DNA from: an uncultured Prevotella sp.
GTDB lineage: Bacteria; Bacteroidota; Bacteroidia; Bacteroidales; Bacteroidaceae
Direction: 5' to 3'
DNA length: 64,000 nt
Assembly (NCBI GenBank): GCA_900550365.1
Contig: URRR01000001.1
Coordinates: 1 to 64,000 of the forward strand
Shown here in pieces: positions 1 through 8,283 of the stretch. The stretch's first letter is position 1; each line of letters begins with the position of its first letter. The notes below the pieces were generated by a model. The model saw only the letters and a list, made by a program, of their open reading frames with translations. It made no database searches and was not told the DNA's origin. Both the position numbers and the translations under genes were made by a program.

Positions 1-60
1 ATAATCACGGAGGACGTTCAGCTTGAACTCCTCGCTGTACTTCTTTGGACTTTTCCTCAT
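1..60 (-). CDS. IS3-like transposase OrfA, N-terminal fragment (cut by window edge)
   Basis: Reading the minus strand from 60 to 1 gives an open frame that begins MRKSPKKYSEEFKLNVLRDY and runs off the window. A basic start followed by (K/R)xYSxEFKxxVLRxY is the usual opening of the helix-turn-helix OrfA subunit of IS3/IS911-type transposases, which binds the element ends and is normally fused to the DDE OrfB by frameshifting. An in-frame stop lies 10 bases upstream of this ATG, which supports the start. Only 20 residues are visible, so the family call rests on this signature alone; another HTH-type transposase (COG2963) is possible. Confidence 0.65.
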   Translation of the reverse strand, partial: MRKSPKKYSEEFKLNVLRDY

Positions 61-110
61 AATGGACACATGTTTTTTATTGTTTCTATATGTGTCAACT
101 TTTTTCAGGA
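1..110 (-). mobile_element. End of an insertion sequence running off the left edge
   Basis: The transposase start at 60 is followed on its upstream side by a short AT-rich stretch (61-110) holding TTGACACATATAG and CCTGAAAAAAGTTGACAC on the minus strand, which could be the terminal inverted repeat. The other end is outside the window, so neither the exact boundary nor a target duplication can be determined. Confidence 0.4.
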
Positions 111-378
111 CAAGACAACACGCTGACAACAGGAAACCATTTTGCAATGCGCGCACGTTCATGAAGGGCGCACAGGCCGGTAAATCCGCCTGCCGAACGC
201 CATCCGGAGACTTGCGGACATCTTTAACTTACTTGCCAAAATTATCTGCTTTCCTTTCTCTATCAGCGATATTTTTCTTAATTTTGCCACATTATTTAAT
301 AACAGGCTGAGGGCCGTCGGCACGCCCGCAGCCTATGATCCGTGTCATGGAAAATAATTAATAACGATAATAAAGAAA
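111..378. other. Gene-free region before the OPT transporter
   Basis: No convincing gene is seen. An open frame at 23-310 on the plus strand overlaps the IS end and has no recognisable protein character. The right part holds the promoter of the OPT gene. Confidence 0.5.
279..286 (+). promoter_or_regulatory. Promoter -7 box for OPT transporter
   Basis: TAATTTTG matches the Bacteroidota -7 consensus TAnnTTTG and lies 92 bases before the ATG. A -33 TTTG is not clear; TTTC at 255-258 is the nearest candidate. Confidence 0.5.
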
Positions 379-2364
379 ATGGAAGACTTGGAAAAAGACG
401 GAGTGCGGCTGCCTGACAACGCGTTCCGTGAACTGAAGGAAGGCGAGCAATACCGCCCCGTAATGGACCCCACAAAGGCTTACCCCGAGGTTAACGGGTG
501 GTCAGTGACGTGGGGCGTGTTGATGACCGTGCTGTTCTCGGCCGCTGCCGCATACCTTGGTCTGCGCGTAGGTCAGGTGTTCGAGGCCGCCATACCTATC
601 GCCATCATCGCCGTAGGAGTGTCAACGGCGGCAAAGCGGCGCAACCCTCTCGGCGAGAACGTCATCATACAGAGCATTGGAGCGTGCTCGGGCGCTGTCG
701 TGGCAGGCGCGATATTCACCCTGCCCGCTATCTACATACTTGAGGATAAGTATCCCGGCATGGGCGCGTCGTTCCTCGAGATATTCCTCAGCTCACTGCT
801 CGGAGGCGTGCTCGGCATACTGTTCCTCATCCCGTTCCGCAAGTATTTCGTCAGCGACATGCACGGAAAGTATCCCTTCCCCGAGGCTACGGCCACGACG
901 CAGGTGCTCGTCAGCGGAGCCAAGGGCGGCAAGCAGGCCAAGCCGCTGCTGCTGGCCGGACTGATAGGCGGTCTGTATGACTTTATCGTGGCTACCTTCG
1001 GCTGGTGGAACGAGAACTTCACCACACGCGTGATAGGCCTTGGCGAGACGCTGGCCGACAAGGCCAAGCTCGTGTTCAAGGTGAACACGGGCGCGGCGGT
1101 GCTCGGCCTCGGCTACATCGTAGGCCTGAAATACGCCTTCATTATCTGCCTCGGCTCGCTGGCGGTATGGTGGCTTATCGTGCCGATAATGGCCGTACTG
1201 TTTGACGGACAGGTGCTCAACCAGTGGGACCCGGCCATAACAACGGCCGTAGGCGACATGTCGCCCGAGCAGATTTTCACGTCTTACGGCAAGTACATCG
1301 GCATCGGCGGCATAGCCATGGCCGGCATAATAGGCATCATAAACTCATGGGGCATAATTAAGAACGCCGTCAGCCTGGCGGCACGCGAGATGCGCGGAGG
1401 CAAGAACGACGGCAAGAAGGTGCTGCGCACACAGCGCGACATACCGTTTAAGATTATCGCCTTAGGCGCCATTGTTACGCTCGTGGTCACCTTCCTGTTC
1501 TTCTGGTTCGGCGTAATGCAGGGCAACATCCTCTTCGCCGCCGTCGGAATACTGCTCGTTGCGGTGATAGCCTTTCTCTTTACGACCGTGGCCGCCAACG
1601 CTATTGCCATCGTAGGAAGCAACCCTGTATCGGGTATGACGCTGATGACGCTCATCCTCGCCTCCGTCGTTATGGTGGCCGTAGGCCTTAAAGGCACTGG
1701 AGGCATGGTGGCGGCGCTCATAATGGGCGGCGTGGTCTGCACCGCACTGTCAATGGCCGGAGCGTTCGTGACCGACCTGAAGATAGGTTACTGGCTCGGC
1801 ACTACGCCCAAGAAGCAGGAGACTTGGAAGTTTCTCGGCACACTGGTTTCGGCTGCCACCGTGGGCGGAGTTATGATATTGCTCGACAAGACATACGGTT
1901 TCGCCAGCGGACAGCTTGCCGCTCCGCAGGCCAACGCCATGGCGGCGGTAATCGACCCGCTGATGAACGGTGTGGGCGCGCCCTGGATTCTCTACGGCAT
2001 CGGCGCCCTGATAGCAATCATTCTGACATGGCTGAAGGTTCCGGCACTGGCTTTCGCCCTCGGCATGTTTATCCCAATAGAGCTTAACATTCCGCTGCTC
2101 GTGGGCGGAGCGATTAACTGGTACGTTACAAGCCGCTCAAAGAACGCTGAAGAGAACAAGGAACGCGGCGAGAAAGGCACGCTCATCGCCAGCGGACTTA
2201 TTGCCGGAGGAGCGCTCATGGGAGTAGTAAGCGCGCTGCTGCGCTTCGCTGACGTAAACCTTGTCAACGCCGAGTGGCTGGCCAATCCGCTGTCGCAGGT
2301 ATGCGCGCTCGTGGCTTACGCCCTGCTGATAACTTACTTCATAAAGGCCACGAAGGTAAAATAA
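379..2364 (+). CDS. OPT-family oligopeptide transporter
   Basis: Predicted inner-membrane transporter of the OPT superfamily, whose bacterial members import oligopeptides or metal chelates by proton symport; the substrate here is not known. The 661-residue length fits the family. The protein opens with a cytosolic stretch (about residues 1-40), then a long series of hydrophobic segments, with a GWSVTWGVLM start to the first one and a conserved-looking RNPLGENVIIQSIG loop near residues 87-100. A charged loop near residues 330-350 splits two membrane blocks. It stands alone, is read toward gyrB, and ends at a shared terminator hairpin. Confidence 0.88.
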   Translation: MEDLEKDGVRLPDNAFRELKEGEQYRPVMDPTKAYPEVNGWSVTWGVLMTVLFSAAAAYLGLRVGQVFEAAIPIAIIAVGVSTAAKRRNPLGENVIIQSIGACSGAVVAGAIFTLPAIYILEDKYPGMGASFLEIFLSSLLGGVLGILFLIPFRKYFVSDMHGKYPFPEATATTQVLVSGAKGGKQAKPLLLAGLIGGLYDFIVATFGWWNENFTTRVIGLGETLADKAKLVFKVNTGAAVLGLGYIVGLKYAFIICLGSLAVWWLIVPIMAVLFDGQVLNQWDPAITTAVGDMSPEQIFTSYGKYIGIGGIAMAGIIGIINSWGIIKNAVSLAAREMRGGKNDGKKVLRTQRDIPFKIIALGAIVTLVVTFLFFWFGVMQGNILFAAVGILLVAVIAFLFTTVAANAIAIVGSNPVSGMTLMTLILASVVMVAVGLKGTGGMVAALIMGGVVCTALSMAGAFVTDLKIGYWLGTTPKKQETWKFLGTLVSAATVGGVMILLDKTYGFASGQLAAPQANAMAAVIDPLMNGVGAPWILYGIGALIAIILTWLKVPALAFALGMFIPIELNIPLLVGGAINWYVTSRSKNAEENKERGEKGTLIASGLIAGGALMGVVSALLRFADVNLVNAEWLANPLSQVCALVAYALLITYFIKATKVK

Positions 2365-2402
2365 ACCGTAAGGTCAACGGCCTTACATTATATAATAAAT
2401 GA

Positions 2403-2451
2403 TTAAGGCGGAAAAGAAAGGCTTGTATCAGCCATTTCTTTTCCGCCTTAA
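2403..2451. terminator. Bidirectional terminator between OPT gene and gyrB
   Basis: A near-perfect hairpin: TTAAGGCGGAAAAGAAA pairs with TTTCTTTTCCGCCTTAA, with an inner GGCT/AGCC pair. It lies between two convergent genes and has A/T-rich flanks usable from either side. Confidence 0.85.
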
Positions 2452-2477
2452 CTGTATGCAGTCCGCGACTTCCGCGG

Positions 2478-4451
2478 TTATGCGTCGATGTTTGCGTAGG
2501 TGGCGTTCTGCTCTATAAACTGGCGGCGAGGCTCCACATCGTCGCCCATGAGCATTGAGAATATCTCGTCGGCCTCGGCCGCATTCTCTATCGTTACCTG
2601 CTTAAGGAGGCGCGTCTCGGGGTTCATCGTGGTGTCCCAGAGCTGCTCCGGATTCATCTCTCCAAGACCTTTGTAACGCTGGGTATGGATGTTCTTGCCG
2701 TCTTCCTCGCCGTTTCCGTACTTGTCGAGGAACGCCTGGCGCTGCTGGTCAGTGTAGCAGTACTCCTTGACCTTGTTCTTATACGTGCAGAGGTAAAGCG
2801 GCGGAGTGGCGATATACAAGTGGCCTTCCTGTATTACCTTAGGCATGAAGCGGTAGAAGAGCGTCATTATCAGTGTGTCGATGTGTGAGCCATCGACGTC
2901 GGCGTCGGTCATGATGATGATTTTATCGTAACGCAGCTTGTCGATGTTTGCCTCCTTGTCGTCCTCGCCGTCAACGCCGAAGCGCACGCCGATACTCTGG
3001 ATGATGTTCATTACCGACTCACTCTCGAACACCTTGTGCCACATCACCTTCTCAACGTTCAGGATTTTACCGCGCAGAGGCAGCACTGCCTGAGTGAAGC
3101 GGTTACGTCCCTGCTTTGCAGAACCGCCCGCAGAGTCACCCTCGACAAGGAAGATTTCACACTCTTTAGGGTCTTTGTTAGAGCAGTCGGCCAGCTTTCC
3201 GGGCAGTCCGCCGCCGCTCATGGGGTTCTTGCGCTGCACGCTTTCACGGGCCTTACGCGCCGCGATACGCGCCGTAGCGGCAAGGATGACCTTGTCGCAA
3301 ATCATCTTGGCCTCTTTCGGATGTTCCTCGAGATAATACGTCAGAGCCTCTGATACGGCCTGGCGCACGGCTCCCGTAACCTCATTGTTGCCCAGCTTGG
3401 TCTTTGTCTGACCCTCAAACTGAGGCTCGGCAACCTTGATTGAGATGACGGCCGTCAGTCCCTCACGGAAGTCCTCACCGGCAATCTCTATCTTGGCCTT
3501 CTCTATCTGCTTAGAGATAGCGGGGTCGTTGTCGGCGTACTTCTTTAGAGTTGAGGTCAGCGCCATGCGGAATCCTATAAGGTGAGTACCTCCTTCAATG
3601 GTGTTGATATTGTTGACGTAAGAGTGGATGTTCTCTGAATAGTCAGTGTTATACATTATCGCGACCTCGATTGGTATGCCCTGCTTCTCGGTCTTCAGGT
3701 AGATTACGTCGTCAAACAGGTGAGTACGGTGACGGTCAATGTATCTTACAAACTCTTTCAGACCGTCAACGGCATGGAACACTTCCTGCTTTGTCTTGCC
3801 TTCCTCATCGGGACGGAGGTCGGTAAGGGTTATTTTTATGCCGGCGTTAAGGTATGCCAATTCGCGCATACGCTTCGCAATGATGTCGTATCTGTAAACC
3901 GTCGTGGTGAAGATGGTGGGGTCCGGCCAGAACTGCTGGCGTGTTCCGCGCAGCTCGGTCTCGCCTACTATCTTGACGGGGTAAAGCGGCTTGCCCTTCT
4001 CATACTCCTGCTGGTATATCTTTCCGTCACGGAACACCTGTGAGAGCATGTGTGTTGACAGGGCATTGACGCATGACACGCCGACGCCATGAAGTCCTCC
4101 GGACACTTTATATGAGCCTTTATCAAACTTACCTCCGGCGTGGAGCACGGTCATTACGACCTCAAGGGCCGACTTGTGCAGTTTCTTGTGCTCGTCAACG
4201 GGTATGCCTCGGCCGTTGTCCTGCACGGTTATTGAGTTGTCTTCGTTTATTGTTACCTCTATATGTGTACAGTAACCGGCCATCGCCTCGTCGATAGAGT
4301 TGTCGACGGTCTCGTTGACCAGGTGGTGAAGTCCTTTCTCGCTGATGTCTCCAATGTACATCGCAGGGCGCTTGCGCACTGCCTCAAGGCCTTCAAGCAC
4401 CTGGATGTTACTGGCTGAATAATTGCTTTCGTTCACTTGATTTTCTGCCAT
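2478..4451 (-). CDS. gyrB: DNA gyrase subunit B
   Basis: ATPase subunit of DNA gyrase, which introduces negative supercoils together with GyrA. Seen in order: the GHKL ATP-binding domain with RPAMYIGD (near residue 28), NGRGIP and GLHGVG; the transducer domain; the TOPRIM domain with EGDSAGGSAKQGR and the metal-binding DADVDGSHI; and the C-terminal GyrB domain with QRYKGLGEMN. At 657 residues it is full length for Bacteroidota. GyrB rather than ParE is favoured by the compact TOPRIM region and the PEQLWDTTMNPETR tail. It is a single gene, with a clear -7 box 26 bases upstream. Confidence 0.97.
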   Translation of the reverse strand: MAENQVNESNYSASNIQVLEGLEAVRKRPAMYIGDISEKGLHHLVNETVDNSIDEAMAGYCTHIEVTINEDNSITVQDNGRGIPVDEHKKLHKSALEVVMTVLHAGGKFDKGSYKVSGGLHGVGVSCVNALSTHMLSQVFRDGKIYQQEYEKGKPLYPVKIVGETELRGTRQQFWPDPTIFTTTVYRYDIIAKRMRELAYLNAGIKITLTDLRPDEEGKTKQEVFHAVDGLKEFVRYIDRHRTHLFDDVIYLKTEKQGIPIEVAIMYNTDYSENIHSYVNNINTIEGGTHLIGFRMALTSTLKKYADNDPAISKQIEKAKIEIAGEDFREGLTAVISIKVAEPQFEGQTKTKLGNNEVTGAVRQAVSEALTYYLEEHPKEAKMICDKVILAATARIAARKARESVQRKNPMSGGGLPGKLADCSNKDPKECEIFLVEGDSAGGSAKQGRNRFTQAVLPLRGKILNVEKVMWHKVFESESVMNIIQSIGVRFGVDGEDDKEANIDKLRYDKIIIMTDADVDGSHIDTLIMTLFYRFMPKVIQEGHLYIATPPLYLCTYKNKVKEYCYTDQQRQAFLDKYGNGEEDGKNIHTQRYKGLGEMNPEQLWDTTMNPETRLLKQVTIENAAEADEIFSMLMGDDVEPRRQFIEQNATYANIDA

Positions 4452-4476
4452 CTTCAGTAATGATTATATTAGCGTG

Positions 4477-4484
4477 CAAAGATA
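4477..4484 (-). promoter_or_regulatory. gyrB promoter -7 box
   Basis: On the minus strand TATCTTTG matches TAnnTTTG exactly and is followed by GCAC, 26 bases before the gyrB ATG. It sits just downstream of an A/T tract. Confidence 0.7.
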
Positions 4485-4534
4485 CTAAAAAAAAACTGTA
4501 TGGCGAAATTTTAAATCTTAAATTCTATTTAGGG

Positions 4535-4747
4535 AGTAGTTAGAGGAGTTAAAGAAGTTATCACTCGCTACGCTCGTTAGAAGTTAAAGCCAAATGCCTT
4601 GTCAGCAGACAAGAGACAAGCAGACAAGCAGACAAAGAGATATGCTTAAGAAATTAAGAATTAAGAAAAATAATAGGACTAATAGGACAAATATGGCAAA
4701 TAATGGACTAAGCATATTTTCTTAACTCTTAATTCTTCATTCTTAAC
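4535..4747. repeat. Inverted array of short AT-rich words (TTAAGAATTAAGAA type)
   Basis: Gene-free DNA upstream of gyrB. From the left it holds AGTTAAAGAAGTTA words around CACTCGCTACGCTCG, then tandem GACAAGCA words (4608-4636), then ATTAAGAATTAAGAAAA (4652-4670). After a spacer containing AATAGGAC repeats, the complement appears as TTTTCTTAACTCTTAATTCTT (4717-4737). The two arms could fold into a long hairpin. The same architecture recurs at 29643, 55529, 57034 and 63143. Confidence 0.75.
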
Positions 4748-4762
4748 TAAATTTGCCCTTCT

Positions 4763-4894
4763 GTAACTGCCTGATAATCAAGGGCGTTGCAAAAGGCCGT
4801 CTTTTACACGCTAAAAGGCCGTCTTTTACACGCTAAAAGGCCACCTTTTGCAGCGCGAAAGGTGGCCTTTTGGAACGTCATTTGCCGTCTTTTG
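4763..4894. repeat. Modular AAAAGGCCGTCTTTT repeat cluster (locus a)
   Basis: Starts with the head GTAACTGCCTGATAATCA, then GTTGC, then units AAAAGGCCGTCTTTT, AAAAGGCCGTCTTTT, AAAAGGCCACCTTTT and the reverse-type AAAGGTGGCCTTTT, with a last partial TTTGCCGTCTTTTG that abuts the stop codon of the GH66 gene. Units are separated by ACACGCT or GCAGCGCG. It lies at the 3' end of the dextran PUL transcript. Confidence 0.9.
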
Positions 4895-4895
4895 T

Positions 4896-6677
4896 TTATT
4901 CAACGACTATCATCGTCCAGTATTTCAGCGACGGGAGGGTGAACGTAACGGTGCCTCCGGCCTGCGTGAAGGGCAGTTCCTGTACGGCTCCGCCGAGCGA
5001 ATCGGGCGATGCCACCCATATTCTGTTGACCTTAGTCGTGGCCTTCAGGCGCAGCGGCAGGTTCTCGACGAGGCGCGGCTCGGGCATGGTGCCCTGCATG
5101 TCACGCCAGCTCAGGTTGTCGGCGTCAATGAAATTAAGCAGATGTACCACCTTCTTGTCGCCCACCTGGCGTGCGAACGACGTTACGCTGCCCAATGCCG
5201 GCGGCCACGCTGCCACCTCAACATCGCCTCCGGAGGTGATGCCGGCCTCGGTAACGGTGCCTCCGCCGCGCAGCAGATTCTGGTATGCGGTAAGGAAGTC
5301 ATAGTATCTTACAATGGCGTCGCGCAGCTCCTGGCTCATCGCCAGACTGTTGTTAGGGAAGTATTCACGGCAGAGCATGTGGTCACCAAGCTCAAGGTGT
5401 GAGCCGCCGAGGGCGAACATCACGGCGTCGGTAAGCAATACGCCCGGAGTATTGAACTCGCCCTGCTCCTTGCCGTAGTTCATGTATGCCGCGAAGACGG
5501 TCTGGAGGTTGTGCCGCCCGTAAAGGTCGTTGTCACGGATTACGTTATACAGGTCGCTGAACTGGCTCTCGCTGTCCCACATCTCGTTGTAAAGGAAGTC
5601 AACGTTGCCCGTCAGCGCAATAGAATAAGTGCCGTAACCGCTCACCGCGTTCATTACAAGGCGCTTGTCGGGGTGGCGCTCTTTCATCGCGTCAATGAAC
5701 GAGGTGAAGCCCCGCTGCAGGTTGGCCTTGCCGCCGTCGTAGGTGTAGCGGTCGCCACGGTTGCCCAACTGGTCAATCTGATAGCCGTCAAAGTCGAAGG
5801 TGGCGTACACGTCGTCGTTCCTGTCGGCTATGTACTGCTGCCACTCCTGGTTAGCCGGGTCAATCAGGTCGATGTCGCTTTTCCACGTGTCGGGCAGGTC
5901 GTGCTTGTCGCGTGTGGTGTGCTTGGTGTCGGTGAAGATGTACCATTCGTCCTTAACTCCGTCTGCGGCAGCGTCAGAGAGGGCGCCGTAGCACAGGTTG
6001 TAGAACATCGTCTTCATGCCGTAAGCATGCTGCACATCAATGTATTTCCTTATTACCGAGGCATAAACGTCGCGGTTGGCAATATCCTTGTACACCTCCA
6101 GAGGTTGCTCGCGCGTGCCGCCGAGGGGCCAGTGGTGCTTGTTGTGCCAGTCCTGGAACTGTACTCCGTTGATATGGCAGCGGTTGAGGAACGCCATCTC
6201 CTGCTCTATCACGCCGTCAACGGTCTTCGACGCGTCAAACGTTGCAACGAAACCGTAGCGCGGAAAGCGGGTCCAGTCGCTCGAAACGTCAACGCCCACG
6301 GTGCCGAGCACAGTCTCCGAGCCGTCAGCCTCGCTGCGGTAAATGTCTACGAGATAGCCGGTGAAGTCGGTCTCAGGCGCCGTCCACGTCCATGAAGCGC
6401 CGCTTAGCGGCTGCTCGCTTATCACCTCGGCCTGGCTGCGGTAGCGCACCTTGGCGTCTCCCGGCACGCTGCCCGTAACGGTAAAGGTCACCGTCTCGCC
6501 GGGCTTATAGCATGCCTTGTCGGTAGATATGTCGAGGTTAAGGCCGTCGTTGACCTGCACCACCTCGGTAACTCCTCCCGTAATGTCCGGCTCAGGAGCA
6601 GCCGTCACATTGTCGTCGTCACTGCATGCCCATACGGCCAGCAGCATAACGACTGAATAAATATATTTTCTCATCAT
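4896..6677 (-). CDS. GH66 endo-dextranase, surface lipoprotein
   Basis: Predicted to cleave alpha-1,6 bonds inside dextran, giving isomalto-oligosaccharides. The 593-residue protein has a signal peptide ending at an AC lipobox (Cys18) followed by SDDDN, an acidic stretch typical of surface-exposed Bacteroidota lipoproteins. An Ig-like domain (about 45-130) precedes the GH66 barrel (about 140-470). By family knowledge the nucleophile is Asp302 in GYQIDQLG and the acid/base is Glu365 in YNEMWD; both are present. A C-terminal beta domain follows. It is the last gene of the susC-susD-susE-GH66 operon. Some GH66 enzymes are cycloisomaltooligosaccharide transferases, but no inserted CBM35 is seen, favouring hydrolysis. 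Confidence 0.87.
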   Translation of the reverse strand: MMRKYIYSVVMLLAVWACSDDDNVTAAPEPDITGGVTEVVQVNDGLNLDISTDKACYKPGETVTFTVTGSVPGDAKVRYRSQAEVISEQPLSGASWTWTAPETDFTGYLVDIYRSEADGSETVLGTVGVDVSSDWTRFPRYGFVATFDASKTVDGVIEQEMAFLNRCHINGVQFQDWHNKHHWPLGGTREQPLEVYKDIANRDVYASVIRKYIDVQHAYGMKTMFYNLCYGALSDAAADGVKDEWYIFTDTKHTTRDKHDLPDTWKSDIDLIDPANQEWQQYIADRNDDVYATFDFDGYQIDQLGNRGDRYTYDGGKANLQRGFTSFIDAMKERHPDKRLVMNAVSGYGTYSIALTGNVDFLYNEMWDSESQFSDLYNVIRDNDLYGRHNLQTVFAAYMNYGKEQGEFNTPGVLLTDAVMFALGGSHLELGDHMLCREYFPNNSLAMSQELRDAIVRYYDFLTAYQNLLRGGGTVTEAGITSGGDVEVAAWPPALGSVTSFARQVGDKKVVHLLNFIDADNLSWRDMQGTMPEPRLVENLPLRLKATTKVNRIWVASPDSLGGAVQELPFTQAGGTVTFTLPSLKYWTMIVVE

Positions 6678-6693
6678 ATAGTTGCTTTTTTGA

Positions 6694-6750
6694 GACTCAG
6701 CCGGAGCTGCGGAGAGAGCCTGCCGCCCTGCTTCCGCCGACCCGCGGCTG
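6694..6750 (-). other. Intercistronic hairpin between SusE-like and GH66 genes
   Basis: The 89-base gap between the two genes holds CTCAGCCG (6694-6701) and its exact complement CGGCTGAG (6743-6750) in a GC-rich context, with no U-tract after it. In mRNA this would form a stem between the binding-protein and enzyme genes, suggesting differential stability or processing rather than simple termination. Confidence 0.5.
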
Positions 6751-6766
6751 AGCCTGTATTGTCATT

Positions 6767-8260
6767 TCATTGTTTCTTAATAGTTACGGTCTCGGTAAGC
6801 TGATTGAGGGTGATTGTGTACGTGCCGGCCTCGGCTATGCGCCATTTCTGGTCGATGTCGTTCACGTTCACGTCGAGATATTGCGCCTTCAGATAGTCGT
6901 CAGACTTGTTTATGAAGAGCATCTTCTCCTCCGAGCCCGTGGGCGCGGCACCGTTCACGGCAGCCATAAACCATGCTCCGTTCCAACTGCCGTCCCTGTC
7001 GCAGGTGAACTTCAGCTCGCCCGTGTTGAGCGTTCCGGTCCATGTCATCACGTATGGGTTGGATGCGTCTTTCGTCATCGGTGCCGCATCGTCGAGCGAC
7101 CAGCCTCCGGGAGTGGCGTCGCCAACCAGCCAGATAGTCTCATAAGGCGTGAACTCACGCATCAGCATGCGCTCCTTGCCCGCACGGATGTCAACGCATA
7201 TCTTGTAGGCACGGCCTGTCTCGTCGGCATTGAGATACCACTTGTTGTCGGGATCGAAGCCTTGTATGAATTCCATTGACGTATCGGTATAGGGCGCGTT
7301 GGGCTGGGTTGCCTTGTACATGTTCTCGTAACTGCGGCTCATCGTGCCGAACTTGAATTCCTTGCCGACGTTGAACTCACGGCCGTAACGGAAGAGGAAC
7401 GGGTCAAGCGGGTCTTGGGTCATCTCATCAAAGCCCCATCCGTTCTCGTCGCCGACGAAGTAAAGATGGTCGTAAGCAGGCTTAATGCCGTCTGACTTGA
7501 CGCTCGCAGCCTCACCGGTGAGCAGGTTTACCGTCACGGCATAGGCATGGTCTTCGGTTATCTCGAACAGGTTGTCAGGCTCGTCGGCAGAGGTACGCAA
7601 TACAAGTTCACCGTTTTCACCGCGGTTATAAGAAGGAAGCTCAGAGCCGAGAGTGGTTATGAACTTGTACGTTCCGGCCTTCAGGTCGCCCGTATAGGTA
7701 AACTCGCCGTTGTCGGTACGGGTCATCTCGGTCGCGAGCCACAGGTCAGTACCGCCTTCGGTGGCTGTTCCTGTAATATAAAGGGTGGTTGAAACGGGCT
7801 CATAAGCTGTCACTGAGAATGTTGTTTCGGCAGTCTGCACGTCTTCAGTACCGGCCACCGTAGCCGTGATGCGGGCCTCAACGTCGTAATGATTGTCGGC
7901 CTTCACGCCGAAACTGGTTCTCAGCAAGTTGTTAAGCTGTTCCTGAGTGGCGGTCCAGGTGTATTCCTGAGTAACGTTCTCAACCGCCACATACGGCGAG
8001 GCAAAGCCTGTTCCGGCCTCAGCCAGCTCCAAAGTATAGCTTATCCGGTTGCCCGTGCCGTGGTTGGTGCCTGATGTCCATGTCAGCGTTACGCCCGTAT
8101 CATTGCGCGTCAGCTCGGCTAAAGTGATGTCAGAGGCGTCAGCCGACAGCGCAAGTTCGGTGTTGCCCTTGTCCAACTGGGCGTAGTCGTCGTCCACGCA
8201 GGAGCCTAAGCCCAGGCATCCCAGCATGAAGACAAGTGTTGAAAATATATGTTTTTTCAT
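6767..8260 (-). CDS. SusE/SusF-like surface glycan-binding lipoprotein
   Basis: Predicted outer-membrane lipoprotein that binds the target glucan at the cell surface. A signal peptide ends at GSC (Cys21), followed by VDDD, an acidic surface-export-like signal. Residues about 30-150 form the SusE N-terminal Ig-like domain (VTLTWTSG, ISYTLELAEAG). Three similar carbohydrate-binding modules follow, starting at TTLYITG (about 155), DHLYFVGDENGWG (about 263) and ETIWLVGDATPGGWS (about 373). This modular make-up fits SusE/SusF. It lies 23 bases after susD and before GH66, so it probably binds alpha-1,6-glucan; the ligand is inferred from context. Confidence 0.85.
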   Translation of the reverse strand: MKKHIFSTLVFMLGCLGLGSCVDDDYAQLDKGNTELALSADASDITLAELTRNDTGVTLTWTSGTNHGTGNRISYTLELAEAGTGFASPYVAVENVTQEYTWTATQEQLNNLLRTSFGVKADNHYDVEARITATVAGTEDVQTAETTFSVTAYEPVSTTLYITGTATEGGTDLWLATEMTRTDNGEFTYTGDLKAGTYKFITTLGSELPSYNRGENGELVLRTSADEPDNLFEITEDHAYAVTVNLLTGEAASVKSDGIKPAYDHLYFVGDENGWGFDEMTQDPLDPFLFRYGREFNVGKEFKFGTMSRSYENMYKATQPNAPYTDTSMEFIQGFDPDNKWYLNADETGRAYKICVDIRAGKERMLMREFTPYETIWLVGDATPGGWSLDDAAPMTKDASNPYVMTWTGTLNTGELKFTCDRDGSWNGAWFMAAVNGAAPTGSEEKMLFINKSDDYLKAQYLDVNVNDIDQKWRIAEAGTYTITLNQLTETVTIKKQ

Positions 8261-8283
8261 TTTGTCAGTATTAAGTTAAACGA

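Noticed and set aside
23..310. Open frame of 95 codons at the left end
   Set aside because: It overlaps the antisense strand of the transposase start and the promoter area, and its translation has no recognisable protein features.
5511..6395. Long frame of 294 codons antisense to the GH66 gene
   Set aside because: Valine- and arginine-rich shadow of a GC-rich gene on the other strand; the GH66 frame has catalytic motifs and the antisense has none.
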